64,000 nt of DNA from Actinoallomurus sp040655075 (lineage in GTDB: Bacteria; Actinomycetota; Actinomycetes; Streptosporangiales; Streptosporangiaceae), in contig NZ_JBFAJC010000021.1 of assembly GCF_040655075.1 (NCBI RefSeq), positions 108,725 through 172,724 of the forward strand, given 5' to 3'. The position numbers and the translations under genes were made by a program. Below, one piece after another: positions 26,447-35,454 of this stretch (positions within the stretch are counted from its first letter, which is position 1; every line of letters begins with the position of its first letter). A model generated the notes under the pieces. It was not told where the DNA came from. It saw nothing but the letters and a program-made list of their open reading frames with translations, and made no database searches.

Positions 26447-26734
26447 ATGTACACCGGCCCCCGCGACGAGGAACCCGACGAGCGTGACGTCGAGCTGCTG
26501 CGGCAGGAACGCGAGCGGCGCGAGCGCGTCCGGCACCGCGACGCGCTCTCCTGGAAGATCGTCGGCTGGGTGATGGCCGGGGCCCTCGCGCTGCTGTCGT
26601 ACGACTCCGGGGGCGCGGCGCTGGACGCTCACCGCGCGGGCCGCCCGTGGCTCTACCCGGCGACCGTGTCCGTGGGCTGTGCGCTCGTGCTGCTCGGCCT
26701 GGTGGTGGCCTGGGCGCTTCGCCGCCGCTCCTGA
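26447..26734 (+). CDS. Small membrane protein with charged N-terminus (95 aa)
   Basis: The N-terminal 35 residues are strongly charged (ERDVELLRQERERRERVRHR), followed by two membrane helices (IVGWVMAGALALLSY and VSVGCALVLLGLVVAWALRR). GGAGGA precedes the ATG. It sits between citA and serC. I do not recognise a named family. Confidence 0.65.
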   Translation: MYTGPRDEEPDERDVELLRQERERRERVRHRDALSWKIVGWVMAGALALLSYDSGGAALDAHRAGRPWLYPATVSVGCALVLLGLVVAWALRRRS

Positions 26735-26813
26735 CCCGCGCGCGTACGGCCCGGCGTCTCAAGCTGTGGAAAGGCCGCTGCGCGGCGCTGCGCCTCAACT
26801 ATTCTTGCTGCAC

Positions 26814-27920
26814 GTGACCGACATCGTGCTCCCCGACAGCCTCAAGCCCGCCGACGGCCGCTTCGGCTCCGGGCCGTCGAAGGTCCGTCCCGAGCAGGTG
26901 GCCGCCCTGGCGGCGTCCGGCGCCACCTACCTCGGCACCTCGCACCGGCAGCGGCCGGTCAAGTCGCTCGTCGCGCGCGTCCGCGAAGGGCTGGCGCAGC
27001 TGTTCTCGCCGCCCGAGGGATACGAGGTCGTGCTGAGCAACGGCGGCACGACGGCGTTCTGGGACGCCGCCGCGTTCGGGCTCGTACGGGAGCGGTCCCA
27101 GCACCTGACGTTCGGGGAGTTCTCCTCGAAGTTCGCGAAGGTCACGAAGAAGGCCCCGTGGCTCGCCGACCCGTCGGTGATCGAGAGCGAGCCGGGTTCC
27201 CACCCCTCACCGGTGGCCGACGACTCCGTCGACGTCTACGCCTTCACCCACAACGAGACCTCCACCGGCGTCGCCATGCCGATCGAGCGCCCGTCGGACT
27301 CCGGGCTCGTGCTGGTAGACGCGACCAGCGGCGCCGCCGGTCTGCCCGTCGACGTCGCCGAGACCGACGTCTACTACTTCGCGCCGCAGAAGGGGTTCGC
27401 CTCCGACGGCGGGCTGTGGCTGGCGCTGATGTCCCCGGCCGCGCTGGGCCGGATCGAGGAGATCGCCGCCTCCGGCCGCTACATCCCCGACTTCTACGAC
27501 CTGACCGTCGCGGTGACCAACTCCCGCAAGGACCAGACGTACAACACCCCCGCGGTCGCGACGCTGCTGCTCATGGCCGAGCAGATCGAGTGGTTCCTGG
27601 AGCGGGGCGGCCTGGCCTGGTCGACCGGGCGCAGCGCCGAGTCCGCGCGGCGGCTCTACACCTGGGCGGAGAAGACCTCCTACACGACGCCGTTCGTCGC
27701 CGACCCCGCCCAGCGCTCGAACGTCGTGGGCACGATCGACTTCGAGGGCGTCGACGCCTCCCAGGTGGCGAAGGTCCTGCGCGCCAACGGCATCGTCGAC
27801 ACCGAGCCGTACCGGAGCCTGGGCCGCAACCAGCTGCGCATCGCGATGTACCCGGCGATCGACCCGGACGACATCGAGGCGCTCACCGCCTGCGTCGACC
27901 ACGTCGTCGAGCGTCTTTAG
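26814..27920 (+). CDS. serC: Phosphoserine aminotransferase, mycobacterial type
   Basis: A 368-residue PLP enzyme turning 3-phosphohydroxypyruvate into phosphoserine in serine synthesis. The start is GTG in VTDIVLPDSLKPADGRFGSG; the family N-terminus KPADGRFGSGPSKVRPEQ fixes it. The PLP lysine lies in DVYYFAPQKGFASDGGLWLA; the SSKFAKVTKKAPWL and HNETSTGV motifs are those of the SerC branch found in mycobacteria and Streptomyces. Longer upstream readings overlap the small membrane gene. Confidence 0.94.
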   Translation: MTDIVLPDSLKPADGRFGSGPSKVRPEQVAALAASGATYLGTSHRQRPVKSLVARVREGLAQLFSPPEGYEVVLSNGGTTAFWDAAAFGLVRERSQHLTFGEFSSKFAKVTKKAPWLADPSVIESEPGSHPSPVADDSVDVYAFTHNETSTGVAMPIERPSDSGLVLVDATSGAAGLPVDVAETDVYYFAPQKGFASDGGLWLALMSPAALGRIEEIAASGRYIPDFYDLTVAVTNSRKDQTYNTPAVATLLLMAEQIEWFLERGGLAWSTGRSAESARRLYTWAEKTSYTTPFVADPAQRSNVVGTIDFEGVDASQVAKVLRANGIVDTEPYRSLGRNQLRIAMYPAIDPDDIEALTACVDHVVERL

Positions 27921-27984
27921 ATGGGATCGCCCGGCACGTGATCAGGCGGAGGAGGAGCCTGGCGGGGCTGTGCGTTCTTCGCCG

Positions 27985-28593
27985 TCAGTCCGGTGTGGCC
28001 GCCGCGCCGTCGAGGACCAGGTCGATGATCTGCCGGCTGGCCTGTTCCGGGACGAGTTGGTCGGTGTTGCCCGATGCCATGCGGGCGAGGAGAGGTGAGA
28101 CGAGAAGCTCGGAGATCAGGTCGGGGTCGATGTCCGGGCGGATCTCTCCTCGTTCCACGCCGCGTCGCAGGACATGGTTCATGGCTTCCCGGCGGGGAGC
28201 GATGATCTCCTCGAAGTAGCGGCTGTGCAGCCGGGGGAAGGTCGCGGCCTCGGCGTTGAGGGCTCTCAGCATGCTGCTGGCCCGCTTGTCGACGACGCGC
28301 TCGGCCAGGGCCTGCAGGAGGACGGCCAGGTCGTCGCGGGTGCCGGCACCGGGCGGCGAGGGCCGTCGTTCGTTGATCGTCTCCAGCACGTCGAGGTAGA
28401 GCTCGTCCTTGGTCTTCCAGCGCCGGTAGACGCTGTTGCGGGAGACTCCGGCCTGTTTGGCGATGGCCACCAGCGACAGGCCGGTGAGGGTGGCGCCGGC
28501 GGCGACCATGTCGAGGACCGCGTCGATGATGGCCGCGTCGGTGGCAGGGTCGCGCTGCCGCCCGCCGCGACGGCCTTGGAGTTCCGCGTTCAC
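27985..28593 (-). CDS. TetR-family repressor of the adjacent monooxygenase
   Basis: A 202-residue TetR protein. HTH: LTGLSLVAIAKQAGVSRNSV followed by YRRWKTKDELYLDVLETI; the C-terminal domain has the TetR_C region MLRALNAEAATFPRLHSRYF. It starts with GTG and is divergent from the FAD monooxygenase at 28683. Two matching palindromes with an ACAG-N2-CTGT core fill the gap, so it very probably represses both itself and the monooxygenase. Confidence 0.92.
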   Translation of the reverse strand: MNAELQGRRGGRQRDPATDAAIIDAVLDMVAAGATLTGLSLVAIAKQAGVSRNSVYRRWKTKDELYLDVLETINERRPSPPGAGTRDDLAVLLQALAERVVDKRASSMLRALNAEAATFPRLHSRYFEEIIAPRREAMNHVLRRGVERGEIRPDIDPDLISELLVSPLLARMASGNTDQLVPEQASRQIIDLVLDGAAATPD

Positions 28594-28599
28594 TCCAGT

Positions 28600-28621
28600 A
28601 ACGATACAGGGCTGTTTCGTT
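28600..28621. promoter_or_regulatory. TetR operator 1
   Basis: AACGATACAG-GG-CTGTTTCGTT: 9 of 10 positions pair across a 2-bp centre. It lies 7 bp upstream of the TetR start and shares the ACAG-N2-CTGT core with operator 2. Confidence 0.65.
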
Positions 28622-28645
28622 TGCTCCCGGCTTGCGGTAATAATG

Positions 28646-28659
28646 GAACAGACCTGTTC
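28646..28659. promoter_or_regulatory. TetR operator 2
   Basis: GAACAG-AC-CTGTTC is a perfect inverted repeat 24 bp upstream of the monooxygenase start, with the same core and spacing as operator 1. Two sites for one divergent pair strengthen both calls. Confidence 0.65.
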
Positions 28660-28682
28660 TGATTCGTTTGCGGAGGTTCCTC

Positions 28683-30323
28683 ATGTCCGATGCCAGCACT
28701 GCGGCCGCCAGGGCAGGCAGCGACACCGCTCCGGTCGCTGCCGATCCGCCGCCCGCACGCGTTCCCGTTCTGATCGTGGGCGGCAGCATCGTGGGGGCTT
28801 CGGCCGCGCTGTTCCTCGCCGTCCGCGGCATCACCCCCGTCCTGGTCGAGAAGCACGCCGCGGTCTCGACCCGGCTTCGCGCCAAACTGTTCTATCCGCG
28901 CACGATGGAGGCGTACCGCAGTGTCGGGGCCGACCAGGACATCTACGCCGTCCAGCACCGCCTCCCGCCGGCCGACCATGCCGCGGTGGTCACCTCGCTC
29001 GCCGGCCCGGAGCTGCGGCGCTGGCGGCTGCCGGCCGCGGAGGACTTCAGCAGCGTCTCGCCGTGCCCCAGCGCCTTCGTCAAACAGGCCGACCTGGAGA
29101 TGGTCGTCCGCGCACACGCCCGCGCCGCCGGCGCCGACCTGCGTTTCGGCCACCGCCTTCTCGAACTACGCCGGCACGATGACCACGTCGCGGCGCTGAT
29201 ACGCCGTGCCGACGGCAGCACGTACACCGTGGCGGCCGACTATCTGCTGGCCGCGGACGGAAACGGCAGCGCCGTCCGCGAGAGCCTGGGCATCGGCCGC
29301 AGCGGCACCGAGGTGATCGCGCACGTCGTGGAGATCGGCTTCGAAGCCGATCTGCGCCAGATGCTCGAGGGCCGTCGGCTCGCCCTGGCCTTCACCGGCC
29401 CGCCCGAGCAGGCGTTCCTGTCCTGGAACACCGCGCAGGACCGCGGGACGGTGTCGGTGACCTACGATCCCGCACTCACCGATCCGGCGACATTCGATGG
29501 CCGACGGTGCCGTGAGATCGTCTCACGCGCGCTCGGGCTGCCGTCATCGCGCTTCACGCTCACCGGGAGCCGACCCTGGCAGATGGGCGGCTGGGTGGCC
29601 GACTCGTACGGCGCCGGCCGGGTCTTCCTGCTCGGCGACGCGGTACACGTCACCCCGCCGACCGGCGGCTTCGGCGCCAACACCGGCATCCAGGACGCCT
29701 GGAACCTCACTACCAAACTGATCTCGGTCCTGCGCGGCCACGCGGACCCGCGGCTGCTGGACGACTACGAGCCCGAACGCCGCGCCGTGGGTCGGATCAC
29801 GGTCGAGCAGGCGCTGCTGCGCGCCCGCGACCGCGCCCAGGTCCCGATCGAGGACCGTCCGCTGCTCAGTGAGGCGGCGGTGGCCCTCGGCTACCGCTAC
29901 CCCGTACCCGGCGACGACCCGGCCGATCTACCAGCGGCCGAGGAGCCGGACCGCTGGCGCGGCGAGCCCGGCACCCGGCTGCCGCACCTGCCCCTCATCG
30001 GCCAGGACGGGCCCGGCTCCACGCTCGACCTGGTCCGCGACGGCCGCTACCTGCTCCTCGCCGGACCCGAAGGACACCTCTGGGTACAAGCCGCACACCA
30101 GCTGGACCCGCACGGCACCTTCCTCGACGCGACGCTCCTGCCCCGCCAGATCGCCCCGGCAACCACACGGCCCGCCGACGCGTGCGGCATCAGCGACCAC
30201 GGCGCCCTGCTGGTCCGCCCCGACCACGTGATCGCCTGGCGCACTCCCAACTCCGCCCCCGACCCCCTCACCGCCCTCGCCGACGCCACCCGACGGGCCC
30301 TGGGCCGCCCAACGGCACACTGA
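28683..30323 (+). CDS. FAD-dependent aromatic-ring monooxygenase
   Basis: A 546-residue group A flavoprotein hydroxylase. FAD/NADPH motifs: VLIVGGSIVGASAALFLAVR near residue 22, the DG-type motif LLAADGNGSAVRESLG, and GDAVHVTPPTGGFGANTGIQ near residue 320. The C-terminal ~130 residues form the thioredoxin-like domain common in polyketide and rifampicin hydroxylases. GGAGG precedes the ATG. Under a dedicated TetR, it is a candidate for detoxifying or tailoring an aromatic compound; similarity to rifampin monooxygenases is possible but not decisive. Confidence 0.88.
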   Translation: MSDASTAAARAGSDTAPVAADPPPARVPVLIVGGSIVGASAALFLAVRGITPVLVEKHAAVSTRLRAKLFYPRTMEAYRSVGADQDIYAVQHRLPPADHAAVVTSLAGPELRRWRLPAAEDFSSVSPCPSAFVKQADLEMVVRAHARAAGADLRFGHRLLELRRHDDHVAALIRRADGSTYTVAADYLLAADGNGSAVRESLGIGRSGTEVIAHVVEIGFEADLRQMLEGRRLALAFTGPPEQAFLSWNTAQDRGTVSVTYDPALTDPATFDGRRCREIVSRALGLPSSRFTLTGSRPWQMGGWVADSYGAGRVFLLGDAVHVTPPTGGFGANTGIQDAWNLTTKLISVLRGHADPRLLDDYEPERRAVGRITVEQALLRARDRAQVPIEDRPLLSEAAVALGYRYPVPGDDPADLPAAEEPDRWRGEPGTRLPHLPLIGQDGPGSTLDLVRDGRYLLLAGPEGHLWVQAAHQLDPHGTFLDATLLPRQIAPATTRPADACGISDHGALLVRPDHVIAWRTPNSAPDPLTALADATRRALGRPTAH

Positions 30324-30354
30324 GGCAGCAGGACTCACGTCGGAATATCCGGGC

Positions 30355-30654
30355 TCACGGCATGGGAGTCGAGGCCGGCCGGCCCCTGCCGAAGGCGCCG
30401 ATGGTGGCATGGAACACTCCCATGGCCAGAACGCCGACGGCGGCGGCCGAGAAGGCGGGCACAGGGTGGGCCGTCATGTCGGCGGCGACCGCCGTCAGCG
30501 CGGCGATGACGTACATCGCCCAGCCCGCGACGAGGTTGACCAGCGGGCCACTGCCGAACAGGCAGGGGAAGCGCTCCTTGGTGATGCCTTTGACGAAGTG
30601 CGGGGTGGCGTTCGCGCCGAAGACTCCGGCGAGGAAGCTCAGGACCAGGCTCAT
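30355..30654 (-). CDS. Small membrane protein in TetR operon (99 aa)
   Basis: Three hydrophobic segments: VLSFLAGVFGANATPHFVKG, LVNLVAGWAMYVIAALTAVA and FSAAAVGVLAMGVFHATIGA. Four bases separate it from the TetR stop, so the two are one operon. The N-terminal GANATPHFVKG motif recurs in uncharacterised actinomycete membrane proteins as far as I recall. It may be the gene that the TetR protein controls. Confidence 0.7.
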   Translation of the reverse strand: MSLVLSFLAGVFGANATPHFVKGITKERFPCLFGSGPLVNLVAGWAMYVIAALTAVAADMTAHPVPAFSAAAVGVLAMGVFHATIGAFGRGRPASTPMP

Positions 30655-30658
30655 GTGA

Positions 30659-31249
30659 TCATCTCTTCTCGGGGGTGCCGGTGAGGCCTCGAACGGTCAG
30701 CTCGACGAGCTGCCGGAGCCGGGCGTGCAGGACCTCCGGCTCCTCCCGGGCCTGAGTGATCCCGGCCAGGGCGTCGAGCAGGAGCGTGGCGGCGTCGCGG
30801 GCGGACAATGCGTGGCCGAGCAGGTCGAGCTCGTCGGCGCAGTCGAGGAGGACGGCCTCGACCACGTCGCGGTAGGCGTCCTCGAAGGCTCGGACGACGT
30901 CCTGGGCGATGTCCGCCGCCTCGCTGAACAGCTCCGCGCGGAACTCGGCGTCGATCGTGCCCGCGAACAGGTCGAGCTTGACGACCAGCGTCCCGTACAG
31001 CCGCTCCACGACCGGTCGGCCGGCCCGTCCCGCCTCCCGCGCCGCCGCCGTGACCCGCTCGGCGATCAGCTGCCCGACCGCACGGAAGATCTCTTCCTTG
31101 TTCTTGAAGTGCTGGTACACGGCCGGCCGTGACATCCGCGCCGCTTGCGCGACGAGGTCCATCGACGTACGGCGGTAGCCGTACCTGCCGAACACACCGA
31201 GCGCGGCGGACACGACCTGCTCCCGCTTCGCCTCCATCGAGGTGGACAT
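30659..31249 (-). CDS. TetR-family regulator
   Basis: A 196-residue repressor with a standard N-terminus: REQVVSAALGVFGRYGYRRT, then SMDLVAQAARMSRPAVYQHF and KNKEEIFRAV. The C-terminal domain is Leu/Ala-rich and helical. First gene of a two-gene operon with the small membrane protein. Its own promoter contains an inverted repeat at 31251-31276. Confidence 0.9.
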   Translation of the reverse strand: MSTSMEAKREQVVSAALGVFGRYGYRRTSMDLVAQAARMSRPAVYQHFKNKEEIFRAVGQLIAERVTAAAREAGRAGRPVVERLYGTLVVKLDLFAGTIDAEFRAELFSEAADIAQDVVRAFEDAYRDVVEAVLLDCADELDLLGHALSARDAATLLLDALAGITQAREEPEVLHARLRQLVELTVRGLTGTPEKR

Positions 31250-31250
31250 A

Positions 31251-31276
31251 CTGACACTATATATTCAATTTGTCAG
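31251..31276. promoter_or_regulatory. Inverted-repeat operator of the TetR gene at 30659-31249
   Basis: CTGACA at 31251-31256 and TGTCAG at 31271-31276 flank an AT-rich 14-nt centre (contains TATATATT), immediately before the start codon. Likely autorepression. Confidence 0.55.
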
Positions 31277-31395
31277 TTCGTCAGGCCTACGGGCAGTTGC
31301 GTGCCCTTCGAACGCAGGCTGGCCTGTGGGATGATTTGACGTGTCAGGTGGCCTTTGGCCTGTTCCCCCTCTGACCGGGTGAGGGAGGAGCCGGC

Positions 31396-31929
31396 ATGGA
31401 CATCACGCCGCAGGCTGTGGTGATTCCCAAGGAGACCGACCACCTCGAACAGGGCAAGTACGGTCCGGTCTTCCCGCGGACCCCGGCGTGTTACGGGTTC
31501 ACGATCATCGCCGACGTCAAGCCCGGCCACGCCGAAGCCATCCGTAACCACGGTCACGCGCTGGCCAAGGCCTTGGAGGCCGATCCGTCTCTTCTGGCGC
31601 CGCTGAAGCTGCACTACCTACGCTGGGTGTTGTTCGATGACGACACCCGGTTCATGTACCAGGGGATCTTCGACACCGACTTCGACAAGTACACCGAAGA
31701 CGCGATCGCGTTGTTCACCAAGGCGGGGGTGAACACGGCGTTCGAGAACCTCGTGGGCTTCCCCGAGGACTGGAAGACCAATCCCGAGGCCTTCGTCACG
31801 TTCGTCCGCGAGCACCACTGCCCGAGCTTCATCGAATACGGAGAGTATCCGTACGTCACCGCCGATGAGATCAAAAAAGCGCTGCGGATCAAAGGCGCCC
31901 TGTCGGAGATGCTCGACCAGATGCAGTAA
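31396..31929 (+). CDS. Uncharacterised protein of DyP operon (177 aa)
   Basis: No signal peptide. The chain looks like a ferredoxin-like alpha/beta barrel: a strand with GFTIIADVKPGHAEAIRNHG, then LKLHYLRWVLFDDDTRFMYQ and GIFDTDFDKYTEDAIALFTK. This resembles one half of a dimeric alpha-beta barrel, the fold also used by DyP peroxidases and chlorite dismutases, but no heme histidine pattern is evident. First gene of an operon with the 339-residue protein and the DyP peroxidase; gaps are 41 and 28 bp. Function unknown; it may bind or shuttle a substrate for the peroxidase. Confidence 0.75.
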   Translation: MDITPQAVVIPKETDHLEQGKYGPVFPRTPACYGFTIIADVKPGHAEAIRNHGHALAKALEADPSLLAPLKLHYLRWVLFDDDTRFMYQGIFDTDFDKYTEDAIALFTKAGVNTAFENLVGFPEDWKTNPEAFVTFVREHHCPSFIEYGEYPYVTADEIKKALRIKGALSEMLDQMQ

Positions 31930-31970
31930 GACCAGGCCCCCGGTGCGTCCTACTGGTGATCGGAGGCGAG

Positions 31971-32990
31971 ATGAGCGAGTCCAGGACCGCGCGCGTCTAC
32001 AACCAGAACCACGTACCGCGCCCCTACACCCCAGGCCGCCGGCGGGTGAGCATCTACATCTCGTGGAGCTATCCGGCCGAGGCGGGCAGGAACCCGGCCG
32101 AGCTCGACAACCGGTTCTCCACGCTGACCGAGGTGCGGCGGGTGAACTGGCCGGCCTATGAGGACCCGCGCTGGTCCGATCCGCTGCGCTTCCAGCAGGG
32201 CATCGCCGGATCGCTGGAGCTGTTCTTTTGGGGATGGGCGCCGTTCCAGCAGTTCGTCGAGGAGGCCACCGGCCACTGCGTGCCGGTGTACCAGCGCATC
32301 GACCAGGCAGGCTTCCGCACCGTGCTGGACGAGCGGGTGCTGGATGACACCGACACCCTGTTCGTCTTCGGCCTGGACCACATGATCACCGGGCAAGAGG
32401 CCGAGCCCGCAGAAATCGAGGCGCTGCGGCATTTCCTGGCCCGGGAGGGCACCTGCCTGGTGCTGGGACCGCACCACGACGTGGGGGCCTCAGACGATAT
32501 GGCCGTACGCGACGCCGAGTACCACCACCATGGAGACGCCCTGGTACCCCGCCGGCAACGCTTCGGCCGCTACGTCCGCGACCTGATGCGCGGCCTCGGG
32601 GTGCCGGTGGAAAACCGCTATGGGCTGCGGCCCGCGGTACAGCAGGCCAACAAGATCGCGCCGCTGTCGGTCAATCAGGACCTGGATACCAGAGGATGGC
32701 TGGATGGCGTGACCACCTTCAACTTCCACATGCACCTGCCGCACTACGCGGTGACGACCGACGAGCCGGACGTCATCTATGTGCTGGGTCGCCAGCCGAT
32801 CGACCCCTCGAGACCGCCGCACCCCTTCACCGAGGCCGGCAACACCGAGTTCAACATGTGCTTGTGGATGCCCCCTGAGGGAGAACGCGCCGGCGACGTG
32901 CTGCTGGCCGACTCCACGATCTTCAGCTCGCTGTTCGGCGGCGATGAGAGCCTGCGTGCCTTCTGGATGAACATCGTCTCGGCGAAGTGA
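31971..32990 (+). CDS. Uncharacterised protein of DyP operon (339 aa)
   Basis: Start ATG with GGAGG at -8. The sequence begins with SIYISWSYPAEAGRNPAELD, has FGLDHMITGQEAEPAEIEAL and GTCLVLGPHHDVGASDD in the middle, and later a conserved-looking HMHLPHYAV and EFNMCLWMPPEGERAGDVLL. A strand-turn-helix order around TLFVFGLDHM and TCLVLGPHHD recalls class I glutamine-amidotransferase-like or ThuA-like folds, but I cannot assign it. It is rich in His (several HH pairs), so metal binding is possible. Sandwiched between the 177-residue protein and the DyP peroxidase. Confidence 0.75.
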   Translation: MSESRTARVYNQNHVPRPYTPGRRRVSIYISWSYPAEAGRNPAELDNRFSTLTEVRRVNWPAYEDPRWSDPLRFQQGIAGSLELFFWGWAPFQQFVEEATGHCVPVYQRIDQAGFRTVLDERVLDDTDTLFVFGLDHMITGQEAEPAEIEALRHFLAREGTCLVLGPHHDVGASDDMAVRDAEYHHHGDALVPRRQRFGRYVRDLMRGLGVPVENRYGLRPAVQQANKIAPLSVNQDLDTRGWLDGVTTFNFHMHLPHYAVTTDEPDVIYVLGRQPIDPSRPPHPFTEAGNTEFNMCLWMPPEGERAGDVLLADSTIFSSLFGGDESLRAFWMNIVSAK

Positions 32991-33018
32991 CGCCCCAGGC
33001 GGCGGGAGAGGGAGATTG

Positions 33019-34353
33019 GTGAGTACACCAACGCATGCCGCGCTCGAGCTCGACGACATCCAACGCGGCGTCCTCAGCCCCCGGCCGACCCCGTACGCGG
33101 CCACCTACATCCTGTTTCGTATCGACGACCGCGCGCACGGCCGGGAGCTGATGCGGCGCGTACGGGCCGTGGTGACCTCGGCCGCCGACACCACGAGCCC
33201 GCTGGGCGATACCTGGGTGAGCGTCGCGCTCACCTTCTGCGGCCTCAAGGCCCTGGGCGTGCCGCCGCAAGCTCTGGAGACCTTCGCCTGGGAGTTCCGG
33301 CAGGGCATGGCCGCCCGGGCCGTAGCGCTCGGCGACGTCGGCGACAGCAGTCCCGAGCATTGGGAGGCGCCGCTCGGCGCACCCGACGTCCATGTGGTGC
33401 TGACCGCTCTGGCGCCCGACAGTGCCCGCCTTCAGGCGGCCATCGACCGCGCCCGCCCTGCCTATCAGCACCTGTCCGGGGTGAGCGCGATCTGGCGGCA
33501 GGACTGCCATGCGCTGCCCACCGAGACCGAACCCTTCGGCTACCGCGACGGCATCAGTCACCCGGCCGTCGAAGGCAGCGGCATCGCCGGATCCAACCCG
33601 CTGGAAGCACCGCTCAAGGCTGGGGAGTTCGTGCTCGGCTACCCCGATGAGCTCGGTGGCGTCCAAGCCCCGCAGCCCGAGATCCTGGGCCGCAACGGCA
33701 CCTACGCGGCCTTCCGCAAACTCCACCAGCGCGTCGCGGCCTTCCGCCGCTACCTGAAGGACAACGCCACCGGACCCGAGGACGAGGAACTACTGGCCGC
33801 CAAGATCATGGGCCGCTGGCGCAGCGGCGCCCCGCTGGCGCTCAGCCCCTCGTGCGATGATGCCGTCCTGGGCGCCGACCCTCGCCGCAACAACGCCTTC
33901 CTGTACGAACACGACGACCCGGCGGGGTTCATCACCCCCTGTGGCTGCCACATCCGCCGGGGCAACCCCCGCGACGCAGCAGTGGCCGGAGAGCCGAGGC
34001 TGCACCGTATGATCCGGCGCGGCACCGCCTACGGACCGCCGCTACCCGACGGGATGCTGGAGGATGACGGGGCCGACCGAGGCCTGATGTTCGCCTTCAT
34101 CGGAGCCCACCTGGGCCGGCAGTTCGAGTTCGTCCAGTCCGAATGGATGAACGACGGCGTCTTCTTCGGCGCGGGCAACGCACGCGATCCTCTCATCGGC
34201 TCCAGCGACGGCCCCGACGACTTCACCATCCCTCAACGGCCGCTGCGACGGCGCCTGCGAGCGCTGCCCCGCTTCGTCATCACCCGTGGCGGCGAATACT
34301 GCTTCCTGCCTGGGCTGAACGCTTTGAACTGGCTCGGTGATCTCCGCAGCTGA
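33019..34353 (+). CDS. DyP-type heme peroxidase
   Basis: A 444-residue dye-decolourising-type peroxidase. The distal motif GYRDGISHP gives Asp177; the proximal heme ligand is His311 in CGCHIRRGNPRD; the conserved Arg pair 333-334 is in MIRRGTAYGP. No Tat signal is present at the N-terminus (MSTPTHAALELDDIQRGVLS), so it is probably cytoplasmic or encapsulated. The length fits the larger C/D-type DyPs. GTG at 33019 follows GGGAGAGGGAG; TTG at 33016 is the alternative. Last gene of the three-gene operon. Confidence 0.9.
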   Translation: MSTPTHAALELDDIQRGVLSPRPTPYAATYILFRIDDRAHGRELMRRVRAVVTSAADTTSPLGDTWVSVALTFCGLKALGVPPQALETFAWEFRQGMAARAVALGDVGDSSPEHWEAPLGAPDVHVVLTALAPDSARLQAAIDRARPAYQHLSGVSAIWRQDCHALPTETEPFGYRDGISHPAVEGSGIAGSNPLEAPLKAGEFVLGYPDELGGVQAPQPEILGRNGTYAAFRKLHQRVAAFRRYLKDNATGPEDEELLAAKIMGRWRSGAPLALSPSCDDAVLGADPRRNNAFLYEHDDPAGFITPCGCHIRRGNPRDAAVAGEPRLHRMIRRGTAYGPPLPDGMLEDDGADRGLMFAFIGAHLGRQFEFVQSEWMNDGVFFGAGNARDPLIGSSDGPDDFTIPQRPLRRRLRALPRFVITRGGEYCFLPGLNALNWLGDLRS

Positions 34354-34739
34354 AGGCACGGCCAAGAGCCACTGAGAGTTGAGGCACGTCGCCTACGTGT
34401 CAACGGCGGCGTTTTTGATCAGTTCGATGCTCAGGTAATTGAGCAGTCGGGCTGATCGTGGGCGTCAGGGAGTGGCGTTTGAGTTGGGCGTGTTTGCGGG
34501 GTTCCGTTGGTGATCGGAAGCCACTTGATGCTCTGCGGGGTGGGGCTTTGCTTGATCCTGGCGAACGGGCCGTGGCGGACGCCGGTGCCGATTGACAGCG
34601 GCCAACATTAATTCCCCGGGTACGGCCAGTTAGTCCAGTTACTCTCAGTCGAGAACTCGGAAGGTTTGGGCGCAGTTTGTTGGTGCTAGAAGGGCAACGG
34701 TCATCTCGATGTGTAGGCGTACTTGGGGAGGAGGTCGGC
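34354..34739. other. 386-bp gap without a recognised gene
   Basis: GC content drops somewhat (TTAATTCC, GTTTTTGATCAG). Reverse-strand readings give a peptide containing FARIKQSPTPQSIKWLPITN, which I do not recognise. It may be debris at the right edge of the DyP operon. Confidence 0.4.
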
Positions 34740-35300
34740 GTGGGTGAGCGGGGCCAGGAGGCTGTGGCGGCGATCCGGGCGGTCTTCGATCGGGTCACCG
34801 CCGACGGGTTGGTGCCGGAGTCGGTCGCGGGCGCCACGGACGAGCAGGTCGAGGCGTTTGCCGCCGCACAGGGCGTGAGGGTGGTGCCTGAGACCGTTCG
34901 TGAGGTACTGCACCTGATCGGTGTGCGGAAGGGGTTGTGGCAGGCTGGTAGTTCGCTCGGTGTGGACGCGGTCGGCGGCGATGCCAAGCGATACGCACAG
35001 GCGACTCTGTCGCGCGACGGCGGCGCGATCCAGGACGCGGACGGGCTGCTGGTGCTGGTCATGCACCAGGCATATGAGTTCCACGTCATCGACGGCGCCG
35101 ACCTCGGCAACCTGGATCCGCCGGTCTGGCTGATCACCGAAGGAGAACCGGCAGACCCGGTCTGGCGCTCGGTCACCCACTGGTTCGACAGCATCAGCCC
35201 AGATGTCAGCGCCTATCGCTCCCGACTGGAGTTGCTGGTCAAGCTCGGCAAACGAATGCCGTCCTGGGCGCAGCACCTGCGACCCGGCGACACAGGATGA
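34740..35300 (+). CDS. SMI1/KNR4-like protein
   Basis: A 186-residue protein with features of the SMI1/KNR4 fold: PESVAGATDEQVEAFAAAQG, the loop LPETVREVLHLIGVRKGLWQ-type segment, and a late strand/hydrophobic part VWRSVTHWFDSISPDV. GTG at 34740 has GGGGAGGAGG upstream. In bacteria many members are immunity proteins against polymorphic toxins. No toxin gene was found next to it, so it may be an orphan. Confidence 0.7.
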   Translation: MGERGQEAVAAIRAVFDRVTADGLVPESVAGATDEQVEAFAAAQGVRVVPETVREVLHLIGVRKGLWQAGSSLGVDAVGGDAKRYAQATLSRDGGAIQDADGLLVLVMHQAYEFHVIDGADLGNLDPPVWLITEGEPADPVWRSVTHWFDSISPDVSAYRSRLELLVKLGKRMPSWAQHLRPGDTG

Positions 35301-35454
35301 GCGGGGTGAACGGGCGCCGGCTCGTGTCGCCCCCAATGAGCCGATTGAGGTCGACCGGCCGAGGCAGTGACACTCAGTGAAACCCACGGCCAGTTAGCTC
35401 CCCGCCAAGTGGCCGTCGGCGGGGAATCGGAACTGGCCACCAACAGCCGATCAA

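Noticed and set aside
31396..34353. DyP-encapsulin nanocompartment
   Set aside because: Neither partner protein resembles an HK97-fold encapsulin shell, and no cargo-loading tail was recognised at the DyP C-terminus.
34740..35300. Toxin-immunity module
   Set aside because: The SMI1/KNR4 fold suggests immunity, but no toxin or secretion marker lies nearby.
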